In this document: in pieces, positions 27,385 to 36,315 of the stretch
How positions within the stretch are numbered: position 1 is the stretch's first letter
How the letters are laid out: each line of letters begins with the position of its first letter
Origin: Kaistella polysaccharea
GTDB taxonomy: Bacteria > Bacteroidota > Bacteroidia > Flavobacteriales > Weeksellaceae
Length of the DNA: 64,000 nucleotides
NCBI RefSeq assembly: GCF_020410745.1
Contig: NZ_CP084528.1
Span: 1,054,001-1,118,000, forward strand
Direction of reading: 5' to 3'
The notes under the pieces: model-generated
Databases searched by the model: none
Told to the model about the DNA's origin: nothing
What the model saw: only the letters and a program-made list of their open reading frames with translations
Position numbers and translations under genes: made by a program

Positions 27385-27391
27385 ATATGAT

Positions 27392-28375
27392 TTAAGCTTT
27401 AATGTAAAGTGCTTTTTTAATTTCTTCTTTTACCTTTTCTAATTTAGGAAACCATTCGGCAAAAAGCGGTGCAGAATATGGTGCAGGAGCATCTGGCGTC
27501 GTGATTCTTTTGATAGGAGCATCTAGATAATCAAAAGCTTTCTGCTGAACCATATAGGTAATCTCAGTTGCAATAGAGCCAAGTGGCCACGCTTCTTCTA
27601 AAACAACCAAGCGATTTGTTTTCTTTACAGATTCTAAAACAGTATCATAATCAATAGGACGAACTGTTCGTAAATCGATAACTTCTACAGAAATTCCTTC
27701 TTTTTCTAAATCTTCAGCTGCCTGAATCGCCAACTTCATGATTTTTCCAAAAGAAACTAAAGTAACATCGGTACCCTTTTTTTTAATATCTGCTTTTCCG
27801 ATTGGAATATAATATTCTTCTTCGGGGATTTCCATTTTATCGCCATACATCTGCTCAGATTCCATAAAAATGACTGGATCATTATCTTGAATTGCGGTTT
27901 TCAATAAACCTTTTGCATCATATGGATTGGAAGGAACGACAACTTTTAAACCCGGAATATTGGCAAACCAAGATTCCAAAGATTGGGAATGCGTTGCTCC
28001 CAACTGCCCTGCTGAAGCCGTAGGACCGCGAAAAACAACTGGACAACTCCATTGCCCACCACTCATTTGGCGGATCTTCGCTGCATTATTTATAATTTGG
28101 TCAATTCCTACCAAGGCGAAATTGAATGTCATATACTCTACAATTGGTCGGTTACCGTTCATAGAAGAACCGATTGCAATTCCGGTAAATCCAAGTTCAG
28201 CAATTGGAGTGTCAATCACTCTTTTTGCACCAAACTCATCCAACATTCCTTTAGAAGCTTTGTAAGCACCATTGTACTCGGCAACTTCTTCACCCATTAA
28301 ATAAATGGATTCATCTTTTCGCATTTCTTCGCTCATTGCCTGCGCAATCACTTCTCTAAAAGTATATTCCTTCAT
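27392..28375 (-). CDS. pdhB: pyruvate dehydrogenase E1 beta subunit
   Basis: This 327-residue TPP-dependent subunit pairs with an E1 alpha (not in this window) to decarboxylate pyruvate in the pyruvate dehydrogenase complex. The start MKEYTFREVIAQAMSEEMRKDESIYLMGEEVAEYNGAYK and the segment VIDTPIAELGFTGIAIG are typical. ECs of branched-chain keto acid dehydrogenases share this pattern, but the substrate loops look pyruvate-like. The gene stands alone here, away from the alpha subunit. Confidence 0.9.
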   Translation of the reverse strand: MKEYTFREVIAQAMSEEMRKDESIYLMGEEVAEYNGAYKASKGMLDEFGAKRVIDTPIAELGFTGIAIGSSMNGNRPIVEYMTFNFALVGIDQIINNAAKIRQMSGGQWSCPVVFRGPTASAGQLGATHSQSLESWFANIPGLKVVVPSNPYDAKGLLKTAIQDNDPVIFMESEQMYGDKMEIPEEEYYIPIGKADIKKKGTDVTLVSFGKIMKLAIQAAEDLEKEGISVEVIDLRTVRPIDYDTVLESVKKTNRLVVLEEAWPLGSIATEITYMVQQKAFDYLDAPIKRITTPDAPAPYSAPLFAEWFPKLEKVKEEIKKALYIKA

Positions 28376-28397
28376 AATCTTTTCAAAAATTAAAGTA

Positions 28398-28405
28398 CAA
28401 AAGTA
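28398..28405 (-). promoter_or_regulatory. pdhB: -7 box for pdhB
   Basis: The minus strand reads TACTTTTG, matching TANNTTTG, 22 bases before the start codon. Confidence 0.45.
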
Positions 28406-28441
28406 AAGATTTTTCCGCTAATTTCGGTATTTCAAGACATG

Positions 28442-28472
28442 AAAAAAAGCATCTCTGTAGAGATGCTTTTTA
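28442..28472 (-). terminator. terminator of the DUF2147 gene
   Basis: AAAAAAGCATCTCT / AGAGATGCTTTTT stem around GT, with runs on both sides. It lies 20 bp past the stop codon. Confidence 0.85.
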
Positions 28473-28491
28473 TATGAGTTGTAGTAAATTG

Positions 28492-28911
28492 TTATTTTAC
28501 AGCGTGCCAAGTTTGAGTTCTCCCAATAAGTGAGAAGCCAACGTAACCTCTTACATTCAATTTGTCACCTTCACGGGTGATATTACATTTGTAAGTTTTA
28601 CCTGTTTTTGGATCAGTAATCGTTCCGCCTGTAAATTCAGAACCTTCTTTTTTCATATCACGAATGACTTCCATTCCCAAAATTGGTTTGTTTTTACGGT
28701 CGTCTTTACAATCTGTACAGTTTGCATTGGCCGGTTTTATTAAGAGCTGCGTAACCTTGCCATAATATTTACCGTTAGGTTTTTTGGTAATTTCTACGAT
28801 AGATTTAGCCTGACCGGTTTCATCATCGATTGTTTTCCATTTTCCTTCAATTTGAGCATACGACAATGTCGCGAAAAATAATGCTACGAAAGCAAAAACT
28901 ATTTTTTTCAT
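28492..28911 (-). CDS. DUF2147 secreted protein
   Basis: This 139-residue protein has a clear signal peptide (MKKIVFAFVALFFATLSYAQ) and a lipocalin-like DUF2147 domain (IEGKWKTIDDETGQAKSIVEI..., RGYVGFSLIGRTQTW). A CxxC pair (NCTDCKDD, about residues 64-67) may form a disulfide. DUF2147 proteins are periplasmic or exported and have no settled function. Confidence 0.85.
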   Translation of the reverse strand: MKKIVFAFVALFFATLSYAQIEGKWKTIDDETGQAKSIVEITKKPNGKYYGKVTQLLIKPANANCTDCKDDRKNKPILGMEVIRDMKKEGSEFTGGTITDPKTGKTYKCNITREGDKLNVRGYVGFSLIGRTQTWHAVK

Positions 28912-29054
28912 TTTAATAATATTTTTTAATTATTGATTGGATAAAAGTAATTAAAAAAAGTTAAACGCCAAATGTTTAATTATTCATATCATAACTTATT
29001 AAAAGATTCAGCAATATCTTAGAAATTAAACAAGCGTTTATTTTTTAGTAATAA

Positions 29055-30980
29055 TTAATCCAGTTTACGGTTGATCACGCGATGCATATAATCCTGATAC
29101 CATGCTTTTGTCAAAAGAATTCCCTTTTTCATTTCTGGATTTAAAGCCTGTTTTATTAAATTATTCTGCAAACCTTTATCTTGAATAGCATAAATTCCAG
29201 TCACTTCTTCCCCATTAAAAAGATAAATATAGTTCCCAATCATCATCTGTTCATTGATTGAATCTGAATTGATGATCATATAATCTTCTTTTTTATCAGA
29301 TACTAAACTTCTCCCCCAACTTCTGATTATTTTATTATAACCCATTAAATCAACCAAAGTCGGATAAATATCAATCTGCTGAGCGGGTTCTGTAACTTCT
29401 CCTTTTAATTGATATTTTTGATTCGGTGAGTAAAACATAATGGGAATTGCAAAACGATTCATCGCTTTTTCATACTCCGGATAACCGATCTGATTGGTAT
29501 GATCCGCTACAAAAACAAAAATAGTATTGTCAAACCAAGGCATTTTTTTTGCGGTTTCAAAAAACTTTTTCAAAGCGTAGTCAGTATACTCAATGGGTTC
29601 ATGAATTTCCAGCGGACCTTTTTTAAATTCACCCACGTATTTTTCCGGAATTTTAAAGGGATGATGTGACGAAACAGAAAACATCGTTGCCATAAACGGG
29701 GTTTTTTTTGTATTCAAAGTTTTTGCGAAATACTGAAAAAAAGGTTCATCCCAAATCCCCCAAATTCCATCAAAATCTGCATCATTATTATACTCCGTTT
29801 TTCCGTAATAATGTTTGAATCCCAAAATATTTCCAAAACCTAAAAATCCCATGGAACCGTTTGGCGCACCATGAAAGAAAGAAGTATCATAACCCATTTC
29901 ATTGGAAACCGATACGATAGACTGAATTTTCTGATTAGAAAAAGGTGAACTCGTAAACGCATCTTTCAGACTGGGAATCCCTGCCAGAACGGAACTCATT
30001 CCATGAATTGATTGCCTCCCGTTTGCAAAAGCATTTGTCGCAATTAAACTTTGCGAAGCTAAACTGTCGAAAAACGGCGTATAGGAAACAAAGTTTTTAA
30101 TATCGGTATTTTGATTAAAAGCTCCGGAATATTCCTTGCTAAAACTTTCAAGAATAAAAATCACAATATTAGGTTTCGGCGAAACTTCCTCGCGAATATA
30201 CAATTTATAGGGCTTGATATTTTCCTCGATAAAACTTTCATCTACAAAATGAACTTCTTTAAAGTTATTCGTATTCAAAGTTCGGAAAAAAGAGAAAACA
30301 CTGTTCAATACCAAATTTGCCTGCACGGGTTTGGTAACGTGGCGATTCGCATCTACAAGATTGATCGGTCGTGTTGAATGTTTAAAATCACCCCGAATTC
30401 CGCCAACGACCAGAAGCGCAGTTAAACAAAGTGTGAGTATTGAAAGTATAAAATAGGGAATGAGTTTTTTAGGTGTATTTCCTTTTACCTTAACCTTTAG
30501 ATAAAGAAAAACCCAAGCAATCATCAAAATGATAAACCATATTAAAACAAAAGGATATTCTACAAGCGAAGCAAGAAAAACCTTACCAATATTACTTTCG
30601 TGCTGCGCAACCTGTAGCGCTGCCGTTGTAAGGCGTGCCTGGGAAAATTTATAATAAATAAAATCCCCGAAATTTAAGCAGTAGCCAATTCCATTCGTAA
30701 TGAAATAAAGGTAAAAAAGAAATTTCTGATAAGATTTCTTCGTATTTATTAAAATAGGAATTAAACTTAAAAGAATAAAAAGAGAATTTACATAGAGAAT
30801 CGCTGTGGTATCAAAAGCAAAACCGCGGTAAGCGATATTTAGATAATCTAAAACGCCATCTACAGGAATTAGATTTTTATTGAACACCCAAAAAAGAATG
30901 CGCGCTACCTGATAAAACAAATAGGCCAAAAATATTCTGTACACTAATGCGAAAATTTCTTGCTTTCTAATTTCTTTCAT
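29055..30980 (-). CDS. LtaS-like sulfatase-family membrane protein
   Basis: This 641-residue protein has about five N-terminal membrane helices and an extracellular alkaline-phosphatase-fold domain from about residue 270. Motifs include PNIVIFILESFSKEYSG, the nucleophile region ANGRQSIHGMSSVLAGIP, SVSSHHPFKIPEKY and the metal site FVADHTNQIGYPEY. Staphylococcal LtaS polymerises glycerol phosphate, but Bacteroidota lack lipoteichoic acid, so this member probably transfers phospho-head groups to a lipid or polysaccharide. It diverges from the phosphatidyltransferase gene, with 111 bp between starts. Confidence 0.85.
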   Translation of the reverse strand: MKEIRKQEIFALVYRIFLAYLFYQVARILFWVFNKNLIPVDGVLDYLNIAYRGFAFDTTAILYVNSLFILLSLIPILINTKKSYQKFLFYLYFITNGIGYCLNFGDFIYYKFSQARLTTAALQVAQHESNIGKVFLASLVEYPFVLIWFIILMIAWVFLYLKVKVKGNTPKKLIPYFILSILTLCLTALLVVGGIRGDFKHSTRPINLVDANRHVTKPVQANLVLNSVFSFFRTLNTNNFKEVHFVDESFIEENIKPYKLYIREEVSPKPNIVIFILESFSKEYSGAFNQNTDIKNFVSYTPFFDSLASQSLIATNAFANGRQSIHGMSSVLAGIPSLKDAFTSSPFSNQKIQSIVSVSNEMGYDTSFFHGAPNGSMGFLGFGNILGFKHYYGKTEYNNDADFDGIWGIWDEPFFQYFAKTLNTKKTPFMATMFSVSSHHPFKIPEKYVGEFKKGPLEIHEPIEYTDYALKKFFETAKKMPWFDNTIFVFVADHTNQIGYPEYEKAMNRFAIPIMFYSPNQKYQLKGEVTEPAQQIDIYPTLVDLMGYNKIIRSWGRSLVSDKKEDYMIINSDSINEQMMIGNYIYLFNGEEVTGIYAIQDKGLQNNLIKQALNPEMKKGILLTKAWYQDYMHRVINRKLD

Positions 30981-31002
30981 TAATTTTCTGAAAATAATGG
31001 TG

Positions 31003-31010
31003 CAAATTTA
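31003..31010 (-). promoter_or_regulatory. -7 box for the LtaS-like gene
   Basis: The minus strand reads TAAATTTG, matching TANNTTTG, 22 bases before the start codon. Confidence 0.45.
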
Positions 31011-31078
31011 CATTATTTTCGCATCTTGAACGGATTCTGGTCTCGGTCGGAAAAGCGGCGAAAAATCAATAAAAACCT

Positions 31079-31086
31079 TACTTTTG
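31079..31086 (+). promoter_or_regulatory. -7 box for the phosphatidyltransferase gene
   Basis: TACTTTTG matches TANNTTTG, 5 bases before the ATG at 31092. It also supports that start over the longer frame. Confidence 0.45.
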
Positions 31087-31091
31087 TATCT

Positions 31092-31805
31092 ATGAGTTTC
31101 TTTAAAAACAATTTGGCCAATATGCTGACTTTAGGAAATCTAATGTCGGGCAGCATCGGTGTAATACATCTGATTACTGGAGATTACAAAACAACCGCGA
31201 TTTGCATCATTATTTCTCTGATTCTGGATTTTTTTGACGGCTTTGTAGCGCGTGCTTTAAAATCGAATTCACCACTTGGCGTGCAGCTCGATTCATTGGC
31301 AGATATGGTGAGTTTTGGTTTATTGCCTGGCGTGACGATGTTTAAAGCTTTAGAACCATTTGGCACACAGCTTTTAGGATTCGACTTACCTTTTGAACTG
31401 AAGTACATCGGTCTTTTTATCACCTTGTTTTCTTGTTTGCGTTTGGCAATTTTTAATCTCGACGAAGAGCAAACTTATTATTTTAAAGGTTTAAATACGC
31501 CTTCAAACACCATTTTAATTTTTGGACTTTATTTCGCTTTTTTAGCAAATGGTGCTTTCAAAATATTTTTCGATAATTCCCTGTTATTAATCGTGATCAC
31601 TTTAATTTCTTCGCTGATTTTGGTGAGCCCGATTAAAATGATTTCAATGAAATTCAAATCGATGCAGGTAAAAGACAATTATTCGAAAATTGCTTTGCTT
31701 TTAGGAGCGATAGTACTTTTAATTTTATTTAAAATTCCGGGCATACCGCTCGTTATTTTGTATTACATTCTCGTTTCTATGTTTTTTCAGAAACAGTTGA
31801 AATAA
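31092..31805 (+). CDS. pssA: CDP-alcohol phosphatidyltransferase, probable phosphatidylserine synthase
   Basis: This 237-residue membrane enzyme transfers a phosphatidyl group from CDP-diacylglycerol, probably to serine. The family motif DGxxARx8Gx3Dx3D is fully present: D49, G50, A53, R54, G63, D67 and D71 (in LDFFDGFVARALKSNS and PLGVQLDSLADMVSFG). About six to seven membrane helices follow. The start at 31092 begins MSFFKNNLANMLTLGNL, as in homologues. Distinction from PgsA rests on the overall pattern and is moderately firm. Confidence 0.85.
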   Translation: MSFFKNNLANMLTLGNLMSGSIGVIHLITGDYKTTAICIIISLILDFFDGFVARALKSNSPLGVQLDSLADMVSFGLLPGVTMFKALEPFGTQLLGFDLPFELKYIGLFITLFSCLRLAIFNLDEEQTYYFKGLNTPSNTILIFGLYFAFLANGAFKIFFDNSLLLIVITLISSLILVSPIKMISMKFKSMQVKDNYSKIALLLGAIVLLILFKIPGIPLVILYYILVSMFFQKQLK

Positions 31806-31851
31806 AATTTTCTTCTTTTACAATCCGATTATAAAATCCAATCTATTTAAA

Positions 31852-32616
31852 ATGAACTTAAAACTGCATAAACCACTTTGCGTATTTGACCTGGAAACAA
31901 CAGGAATACAGGTTGCAAAAGACCGCATCGTAGAAATTTCGATATTAAAAGTAAATCCCGACGCCTCACGCGAAAGTAAAACTTGGCTCGTAAATCCAGA
32001 AATGTTTATCCCAAAAGAATCATCAGATATTCATGGGATAACTAATGAAGACGTAAAAGATTCGCCAACATTTAAGGAAATTGCCGGAAAGGTAATCGAT
32101 ATGATTACGGGATGTGATTTAGGTGGTTTTAATTCAAATCGTTTTGATGTTCCGCTCTTGGCAGAAGAACTTTTGCGTGCAGGTTTCGATTTTGATCTGA
32201 CTAAATTTAAACTGGTTGATGCACAAACTATTTTTCATAAGATGGAACCGCGAAATTTAACAGCAGCTTATCAGTTTTACTGTCGAAAAAGCCTTGAAAA
32301 TGCCCATTCCGCAGAAGCAGATGTATTGGCAACTTTTGAAGTTTTAGATGCACAGGTGGGTCATTACCCAGATTTACCGAATGACATTGCCGGATTGAGC
32401 GAAATTTCATCACACCATAAATTTGCAGATTTAGCCGGTTTTATTGCTTTTGATAAGGAAGAAAAAGAAGTTTTCAGCTTTGGCAAATATAAAGGTCAGC
32501 GCGTGAAAGACGTTTTCCAGAAAGATTTGGGATATTACGGTTGGATTCAGAATGCTGATTTCCCTTTATATACCAAGAAAGTTTTGACAGGAATTCAGTT
32601 GAGAAGTAAATTTTAA
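31852..32616 (+). CDS. DnaQ-family 3'-5' exonuclease
   Basis: This 254-residue protein has the DEDD exonuclease domain: CVFDLETTG at residues about 9-17 (D, E), HGITNEDVKDSPTF, LGGFNSNRFDVPLLAEELL and a final HSAEADVLATFEVL (H, D). It resembles the epsilon proofreading subunit of DNA polymerase III, but stands alone with a C-terminal extension that holds SFGKYKGQRVKDVFQKDLGYYGWI, a small nuclease-associated module found in other flavobacterial members. Whether it proofreads or repairs is unknown. Confidence 0.85.
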   Translation: MNLKLHKPLCVFDLETTGIQVAKDRIVEISILKVNPDASRESKTWLVNPEMFIPKESSDIHGITNEDVKDSPTFKEIAGKVIDMITGCDLGGFNSNRFDVPLLAEELLRAGFDFDLTKFKLVDAQTIFHKMEPRNLTAAYQFYCRKSLENAHSAEADVLATFEVLDAQVGHYPDLPNDIAGLSEISSHHKFADLAGFIAFDKEEKEVFSFGKYKGQRVKDVFQKDLGYYGWIQNADFPLYTKKVLTGIQLRSKF

Positions 32617-32633
32617 ATAGTAAATAAAACGAT

Positions 32634-33239
32634 ATGAAAATCATTTGCATTGGTAGAAATTACGCAGAACACGCACAGGAATTGGGAAATGAAATCCCGG
32701 AAAGCCCCGTGATTTTTATGAAACCCGACACGGCGATCTTAAAAGGAAATGATTTCTATATTCCTGAATTTTCGAACGATGTACATTATGAATTGGAGGT
32801 TGTTTTAAAAATATCCAAAGGCGGAAAATATATTCTTGAAGAAAATGCCGACAAACATTATGATGAAATCGGCTTAGGAATTGATTTCACCGCACGCGAT
32901 TTACAGAGCAAACTGAAATCGAAAGGATTGCCTTGGGAACTTTCAAAAGGATTTGATGGAAGCGCGGTACTTTCAGAATTTTTCAATAAGAAAGAGTATG
33001 ATATGAAAAATCTCAATTTTTCACTCTTAAAGAATAAGCAGGAAGTTCAAAATGGAAATACCTCGCTGATGATTTTCTCCCCAGAACAAATCATTGCTTT
33101 TGTCTCTCAGTACTTCACTTTACGAGTCGGTGATTTAATATTTACAGGTACACCAAAAGGAGTTGGGAAAGTTTCCGAAAATGACGAATTGCAAGCATTT
33201 CTGGAAGATCAGAAGGTTTTTAAACTTAGAATTCAATAA
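32634..33239 (+). CDS. fumarylacetoacetate hydrolase family protein
   Basis: This 201-residue protein has the FAH catalytic core: MKIICIGRNYAEHAQELGN, DVHYELEVVLKISKGGKY (E and E metal ligands), GIDFTARDLQSKLKSKGLPW and DLIFTGTPKGVGKV. Family members hydrolyse acylpyruvates or decarboxylate oxaloacetate. It begins 17 bp after the exonuclease gene stop, so the two are likely cotranscribed. Substrate is not predictable. Confidence 0.88.
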   Translation: MKIICIGRNYAEHAQELGNEIPESPVIFMKPDTAILKGNDFYIPEFSNDVHYELEVVLKISKGGKYILEENADKHYDEIGLGIDFTARDLQSKLKSKGLPWELSKGFDGSAVLSEFFNKKEYDMKNLNFSLLKNKQEVQNGNTSLMIFSPEQIIAFVSQYFTLRVGDLIFTGTPKGVGKVSENDELQAFLEDQKVFKLRIQ

Positions 33240-33262
33240 GCAAATAATTGAAGGTATCAGAA

Positions 33263-33270
33263 TATATTTG
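33263..33270 (+). promoter_or_regulatory. -7 box for the universal stress gene
   Basis: TATATTTG matches TANNTTTG, 27 bases before the ATG. A TTG lies 12 bp upstream, closer than the usual 17-23. Confidence 0.4.
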
Positions 33271-33297
33271 TAACTTTAAGGAACAAAATTAAAGATC

Positions 33298-33732
33298 ATG
33301 ATAAACATTATTTTACCCGTAGATTTTTCAGACGCGACCGAAAAATTAGTGGAAGGCGCAGTGAAATTTGCAAAGGAAGCCAACGGAAAAATCTGCCTGA
33401 TTCATGTGGCGCCGGCAGACATTGGTTTTGCGATTGGCGATATGGGATTTCAATATTTTCCGGAAGTGGAGCAAAATGAAATCAAGCAGGAATTGATGCA
33501 GTTGAATAATTTAGAACAACGCATTATTGCACAGGGCATTGATTGTGAACATCTTTTAAAACAAGGTGTTGCCGGTGATATTATCCTGGAATATGCAAAA
33601 GATAAATCTGCAGGATATATTGTAATGGGCTCTCACGGACGAAGCAATATGTATGATGTTTTTGTGGGAAGTTTAACCAAAGAACTCACCAGAAGATCTC
33701 ACATTCCAGTTTTAGTGATTCCTATTCATTAA
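33298..33732 (+). CDS. universal stress protein (UspA family)
   Basis: This 144-residue cytoplasmic protein has the UspA fold with INIILPVDFSDATEKLVEGAVKFAKE at the start and the ATP-binding-type loop GYIVMGSHGRSNMYDVFVGSLTKELTRRSHIPVLVIP (the glycine-rich GSHG...G S pattern). Such proteins respond to starvation and stress. It is the last gene of the rightward run before a strong terminator. Confidence 0.9.
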   Translation: MINIILPVDFSDATEKLVEGAVKFAKEANGKICLIHVAPADIGFAIGDMGFQYFPEVEQNEIKQELMQLNNLEQRIIAQGIDCEHLLKQGVAGDIILEYAKDKSAGYIVMGSHGRSNMYDVFVGSLTKELTRRSHIPVLVIPIH

Positions 33733-33745
33733 TAAAAAAATAAAA

Positions 33746-33782
33746 ATAAAATCCCGAAATTCAAAAAATTTCGGGATTTTTA
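33746..33782. terminator. bidirectional terminator
   Basis: Stem AAAATCCCGAAATT / AATTTCGGGATTTTT with a short A-rich loop, between convergent genes. Confidence 0.88.
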
Positions 33783-33807
33783 TCGTTAAAACGATATCAA
33801 TTATTCA

Positions 33808-34038
33808 CTAGTCTTTTTTGTAAATTCTTGGGTCATAATAAGGATAATGGCCTTCTGTTGGAGAAAAATATTCTTTATCTTTATTTCCGCCCAAAACTTT
33901 TACTAAAACGTAACACCAATAACAGAAGAGTGCTACTGCAGCAAAGAATAGAATCCAGTTTACAAAATTAGATGCAAAATCAAAAAAACCGAAAGACCAT
34001 TTAAAGAACTCGCTGATTAGTAGAAATATTGATGTCAT
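33808..34038 (-). CDS. small membrane protein, DUF6341-like
   Basis: This 76-residue protein has a hydrophobic N-terminal helix region and a second membrane segment (WILFFAAVALFCYWCYVLV), ending in a polar tail GHYPYYDPRIYKKD. A shine-dalgarno-like AAAGGAAAAA precedes the ATG at 34038; the longer frame to 34098 is not needed. It is divergent from the DUF6427-like gene. In other flavobacteria this pair tends to occur together (recalled, not checked). Function unknown. Confidence 0.6.
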   Translation of the reverse strand: MTSIFLLISEFFKWSFGFFDFASNFVNWILFFAAVALFCYWCYVLVKVLGGNKDKEYFSPTEGHYPYYDPRIYKKD

Positions 34039-34079
34039 TTTTTCCTTTTTTAAATTAACTTTGCACAAATTTATAAAAA

Positions 34080-34985
34080 ATGTTTCGATTACTTTCAAAA
34101 GAAAGCAATATTTTTTCTGTTCCGGTGTATATTGGTATATTGCTTTTAATTGTAATCAGTTTTAACTTTTTAGATTTCAATACTTTAGAAGTTATTTCGG
34201 CGGTGGTAACATTTGCAGGTGTGGCACTTGGATACTTCTGTTTTAACGCTATCGATCTTAATTACCAAAGTCATTTGCCTCTTTTTGTGTACACCGTTTT
34301 TGTCTTCGCCTTATATCCCGGAGATCTCGACATTGGAATTGCAGTCTCACTATTCACCAATTCTATTATCCTTCTTCTCCTCACTGATGATGATTTATTG
34401 GTGCGTAAAAACTCATATATTCTGGTAGGCACCATCTTGGCTTTTAATTTCATTTTTCTGCCGACAACGTGGCCCATGTCAATTTTCGTTATATTTCATA
34501 TTATAGGAACATCTGACCGCATCGGGCTGCACGTTTTTCGATTGTTTTTCGGATTTCTTTTGATTGCAATTTCCTATTTTTCAGTTGCTTATTTTTTTAA
34601 ATTAAATTCCTGGAATACCGCCTATTTTCCCTTCGGAGGATTTACAGCAACCAAGAAGTTTGACCATCTTTTGTGGCTTAGTCCTGTGGCTATTTTTCTC
34701 ATTCACGCCGTTGCGGACCACTTTCGGAACTTTAACAAAAAAAGTCCGACCAGCCGTTTTAAATATACATTCTTACTGGTATTTTCTTTGGCTCAGATGA
34801 TTACCATATTTTTGTACATGGGCAAAACCTATGAATATCTATTATTGTTGGCTCTGCCAGCTTCTATTATACTCAGCAGAATGTTAAAATTTTCTAAGAA
34901 ACATTGGCTTCAGGAAGCCGGTTTGTGGACCATTATTTTTTCGTTGCTGCTCTTTAAACTTTCCTCTTATTTTAATTTTTATTAA
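34080..34985 (+). CDS. DUF6427-like polytopic membrane protein
   Basis: This 301-residue protein is almost entirely membrane helices, about ten of them, beginning MFRLLSKESNIFSVPVYIGILLLI. It resembles DUF6427 of flavobacteria. It starts 41 bp from the divergent small membrane gene and stops 2 bp before the DUF3109 gene, so it probably leads an operon with that gene. Function unknown. Confidence 0.65.
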   Translation: MFRLLSKESNIFSVPVYIGILLLIVISFNFLDFNTLEVISAVVTFAGVALGYFCFNAIDLNYQSHLPLFVYTVFVFALYPGDLDIGIAVSLFTNSIILLLLTDDDLLVRKNSYILVGTILAFNFIFLPTTWPMSIFVIFHIIGTSDRIGLHVFRLFFGFLLIAISYFSVAYFFKLNSWNTAYFPFGGFTATKKFDHLLWLSPVAIFLIHAVADHFRNFNKKSPTSRFKYTFLLVFSLAQMITIFLYMGKTYEYLLLLALPASIILSRMLKFSKKHWLQEAGLWTIIFSLLLFKLSSYFNFY

Positions 34986-34987
34986 AC

Positions 34988-35572
34988 ATGATCCAAATTG
35001 ACGATAAATTAATTTCTGAAGATATTTTCTCTGAAGAATTTGTATGTAATTTAAGCAAATGCAAAGGCGCCTGCTGTGTAGAAGGCGATATCGGCGCGCC
35101 CCTGAACAAAGAAGAAACCGTAATTCTGGACCGTATTTTCGAACAGGTAAAACCTTATCTTCGAAAAGAAGGTGTAGAAGCGATCGAAAGACAGGGAACT
35201 TGGGTAATAGATCCCAATGACGGTGATTATGTAACGCCAATGGTTGAAGATAAAGAATGTGCGTACGTTATTTTTGATGAAAAAGGAATTACCAAATGCG
35301 GAATTGAAAAAGCGTACGAAGACGGCGCAGTCGACTGGCAAAAACCAATCTCCTGCCACCTTTATCCAATTCGTGTAGACGAATACAGAACCTTTACAGC
35401 ACTGAATTACCACAAATGGGATATTTGCAGTGATGCGTGCACTTTGGGCCGGGAATTACAGGTTCCTATCTATAAGTTTGTGAAAACTCCACTCATTAGA
35501 AAGTACGGTGAAGAATTTTATCAAACTCTTTGCGACGCTGCCGACGAGTGGAAAAAAGAATACGGTTCGTAA
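34988..35572 (+). CDS. DUF3109 family cysteine-cluster protein
   Basis: This 194-residue protein matches DUF3109. Conserved cysteines fall in VCNLSKCKGACCVEGDIGAPL (about residues 19-40), in KCGIEKAYEDG, in SCHLYPIRVD and in DICSDAC. This spacing fits a metal cluster site, but the ligand is unproven. It begins two bases after the upstream stop, implying coupled translation. Confidence 0.85.
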   Translation: MIQIDDKLISEDIFSEEFVCNLSKCKGACCVEGDIGAPLNKEETVILDRIFEQVKPYLRKEGVEAIERQGTWVIDPNDGDYVTPMVEDKECAYVIFDEKGITKCGIEKAYEDGAVDWQKPISCHLYPIRVDEYRTFTALNYHKWDICSDACTLGRELQVPIYKFVKTPLIRKYGEEFYQTLCDAADEWKKEYGS

Positions 35573-35595
35573 ATAATTTCTATCTTTAAATAAAA

Positions 35596-36240
35596 ATGTC
35601 CGAGCACTTTGAACTTTTAGATATTTATAAAGCAATTATCTCTTTGATTGCCGGATTAATTCTGGGTTTCGAGCGCGAAATGAAAGACAAATCCGCGGGC
35701 TTAAAAACCATTACCATTATTTGTCTGGGTTCTACCCTTTTTTCCATTCTTTCCTACAAATTGGCAGGAACCGGCGACCCAACCAGAATTGCATCTTATA
35801 TTGTGAGCGGAATTGGTTTTCTGGGCGCTGGCGTAATTTTCAAGGAAGGATTTAATGTTTATGGTTTAACTACGGCCGGAATTATCTGGATTGCAGCAGC
35901 CATCGGAATGTCGATTGGTTTTGGGGAAATTTATATTGCGTTTACCTTTTTAATTTCAGCGCTGATTATAATTTATGTTGCTAAAGTTTTGACCAAACAT
36001 CTTTTAGCTTACCATCATAATAAAATTCTGAAGTTTAAAATTTCAACAGACCGTTTTCAGGCGAAAAAGGCGATTGTAAAGGATATTAAAAATATATCGA
36101 AAGTAGGTTATCAAATTGCTCTGGAGAAAAGAGACGATTTTATATTGGTGACCATGGATCTTCACATTACTAATAAACAGCTTGAAGATCTAGAAATATA
36201 CCTCATTGAAAACGAAAATATAAATTCTTTTAATTACTAA
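35596..36240 (+). CDS. MgtC/SapB family membrane protein
   Basis: This 214-residue protein has the MgtC hydrophobic half with about four to five helices and hallmarks GLILGFEREMKDKSAGLKT, RIASYIVSGIGFLGAGVIFKEG and GLTTAGIIWIAAAIGMSIGFG, then a small C-terminal soluble domain. Relatives support growth at low magnesium in other bacteria, possibly by regulating ATP synthase or transport. It ends in front of a strong terminator. Confidence 0.88.
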   Translation: MSEHFELLDIYKAIISLIAGLILGFEREMKDKSAGLKTITIICLGSTLFSILSYKLAGTGDPTRIASYIVSGIGFLGAGVIFKEGFNVYGLTTAGIIWIAAAIGMSIGFGEIYIAFTFLISALIIIYVAKVLTKHLLAYHHNKILKFKISTDRFQAKKAIVKDIKNISKVGYQIALEKRDDFILVTMDLHITNKQLEDLEIYLIENENINSFNY

Positions 36241-36263
36241 AATTTAAGAATTTTCTCCATAAA

Positions 36264-36299
36264 AAAATCCGTCTCGATAATAGATCGAGACGGATTTTA
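36264..36299. terminator. bidirectional terminator
   Basis: Stem AAAATCCGTCTCGAT / ATCGAGACGGATTTT around AATAG, between the convergent mgtC-like and tig genes. Confidence 0.9.
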
Positions 36300-36315
36300 T
36301 ATTTAAGAGAAGAGT

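Noticed and set aside
34884..35240. Minus-strand ORF under DUF6427/DUF3109
   Set aside because: Antisense to two genes in good codon context and without recognisable features.
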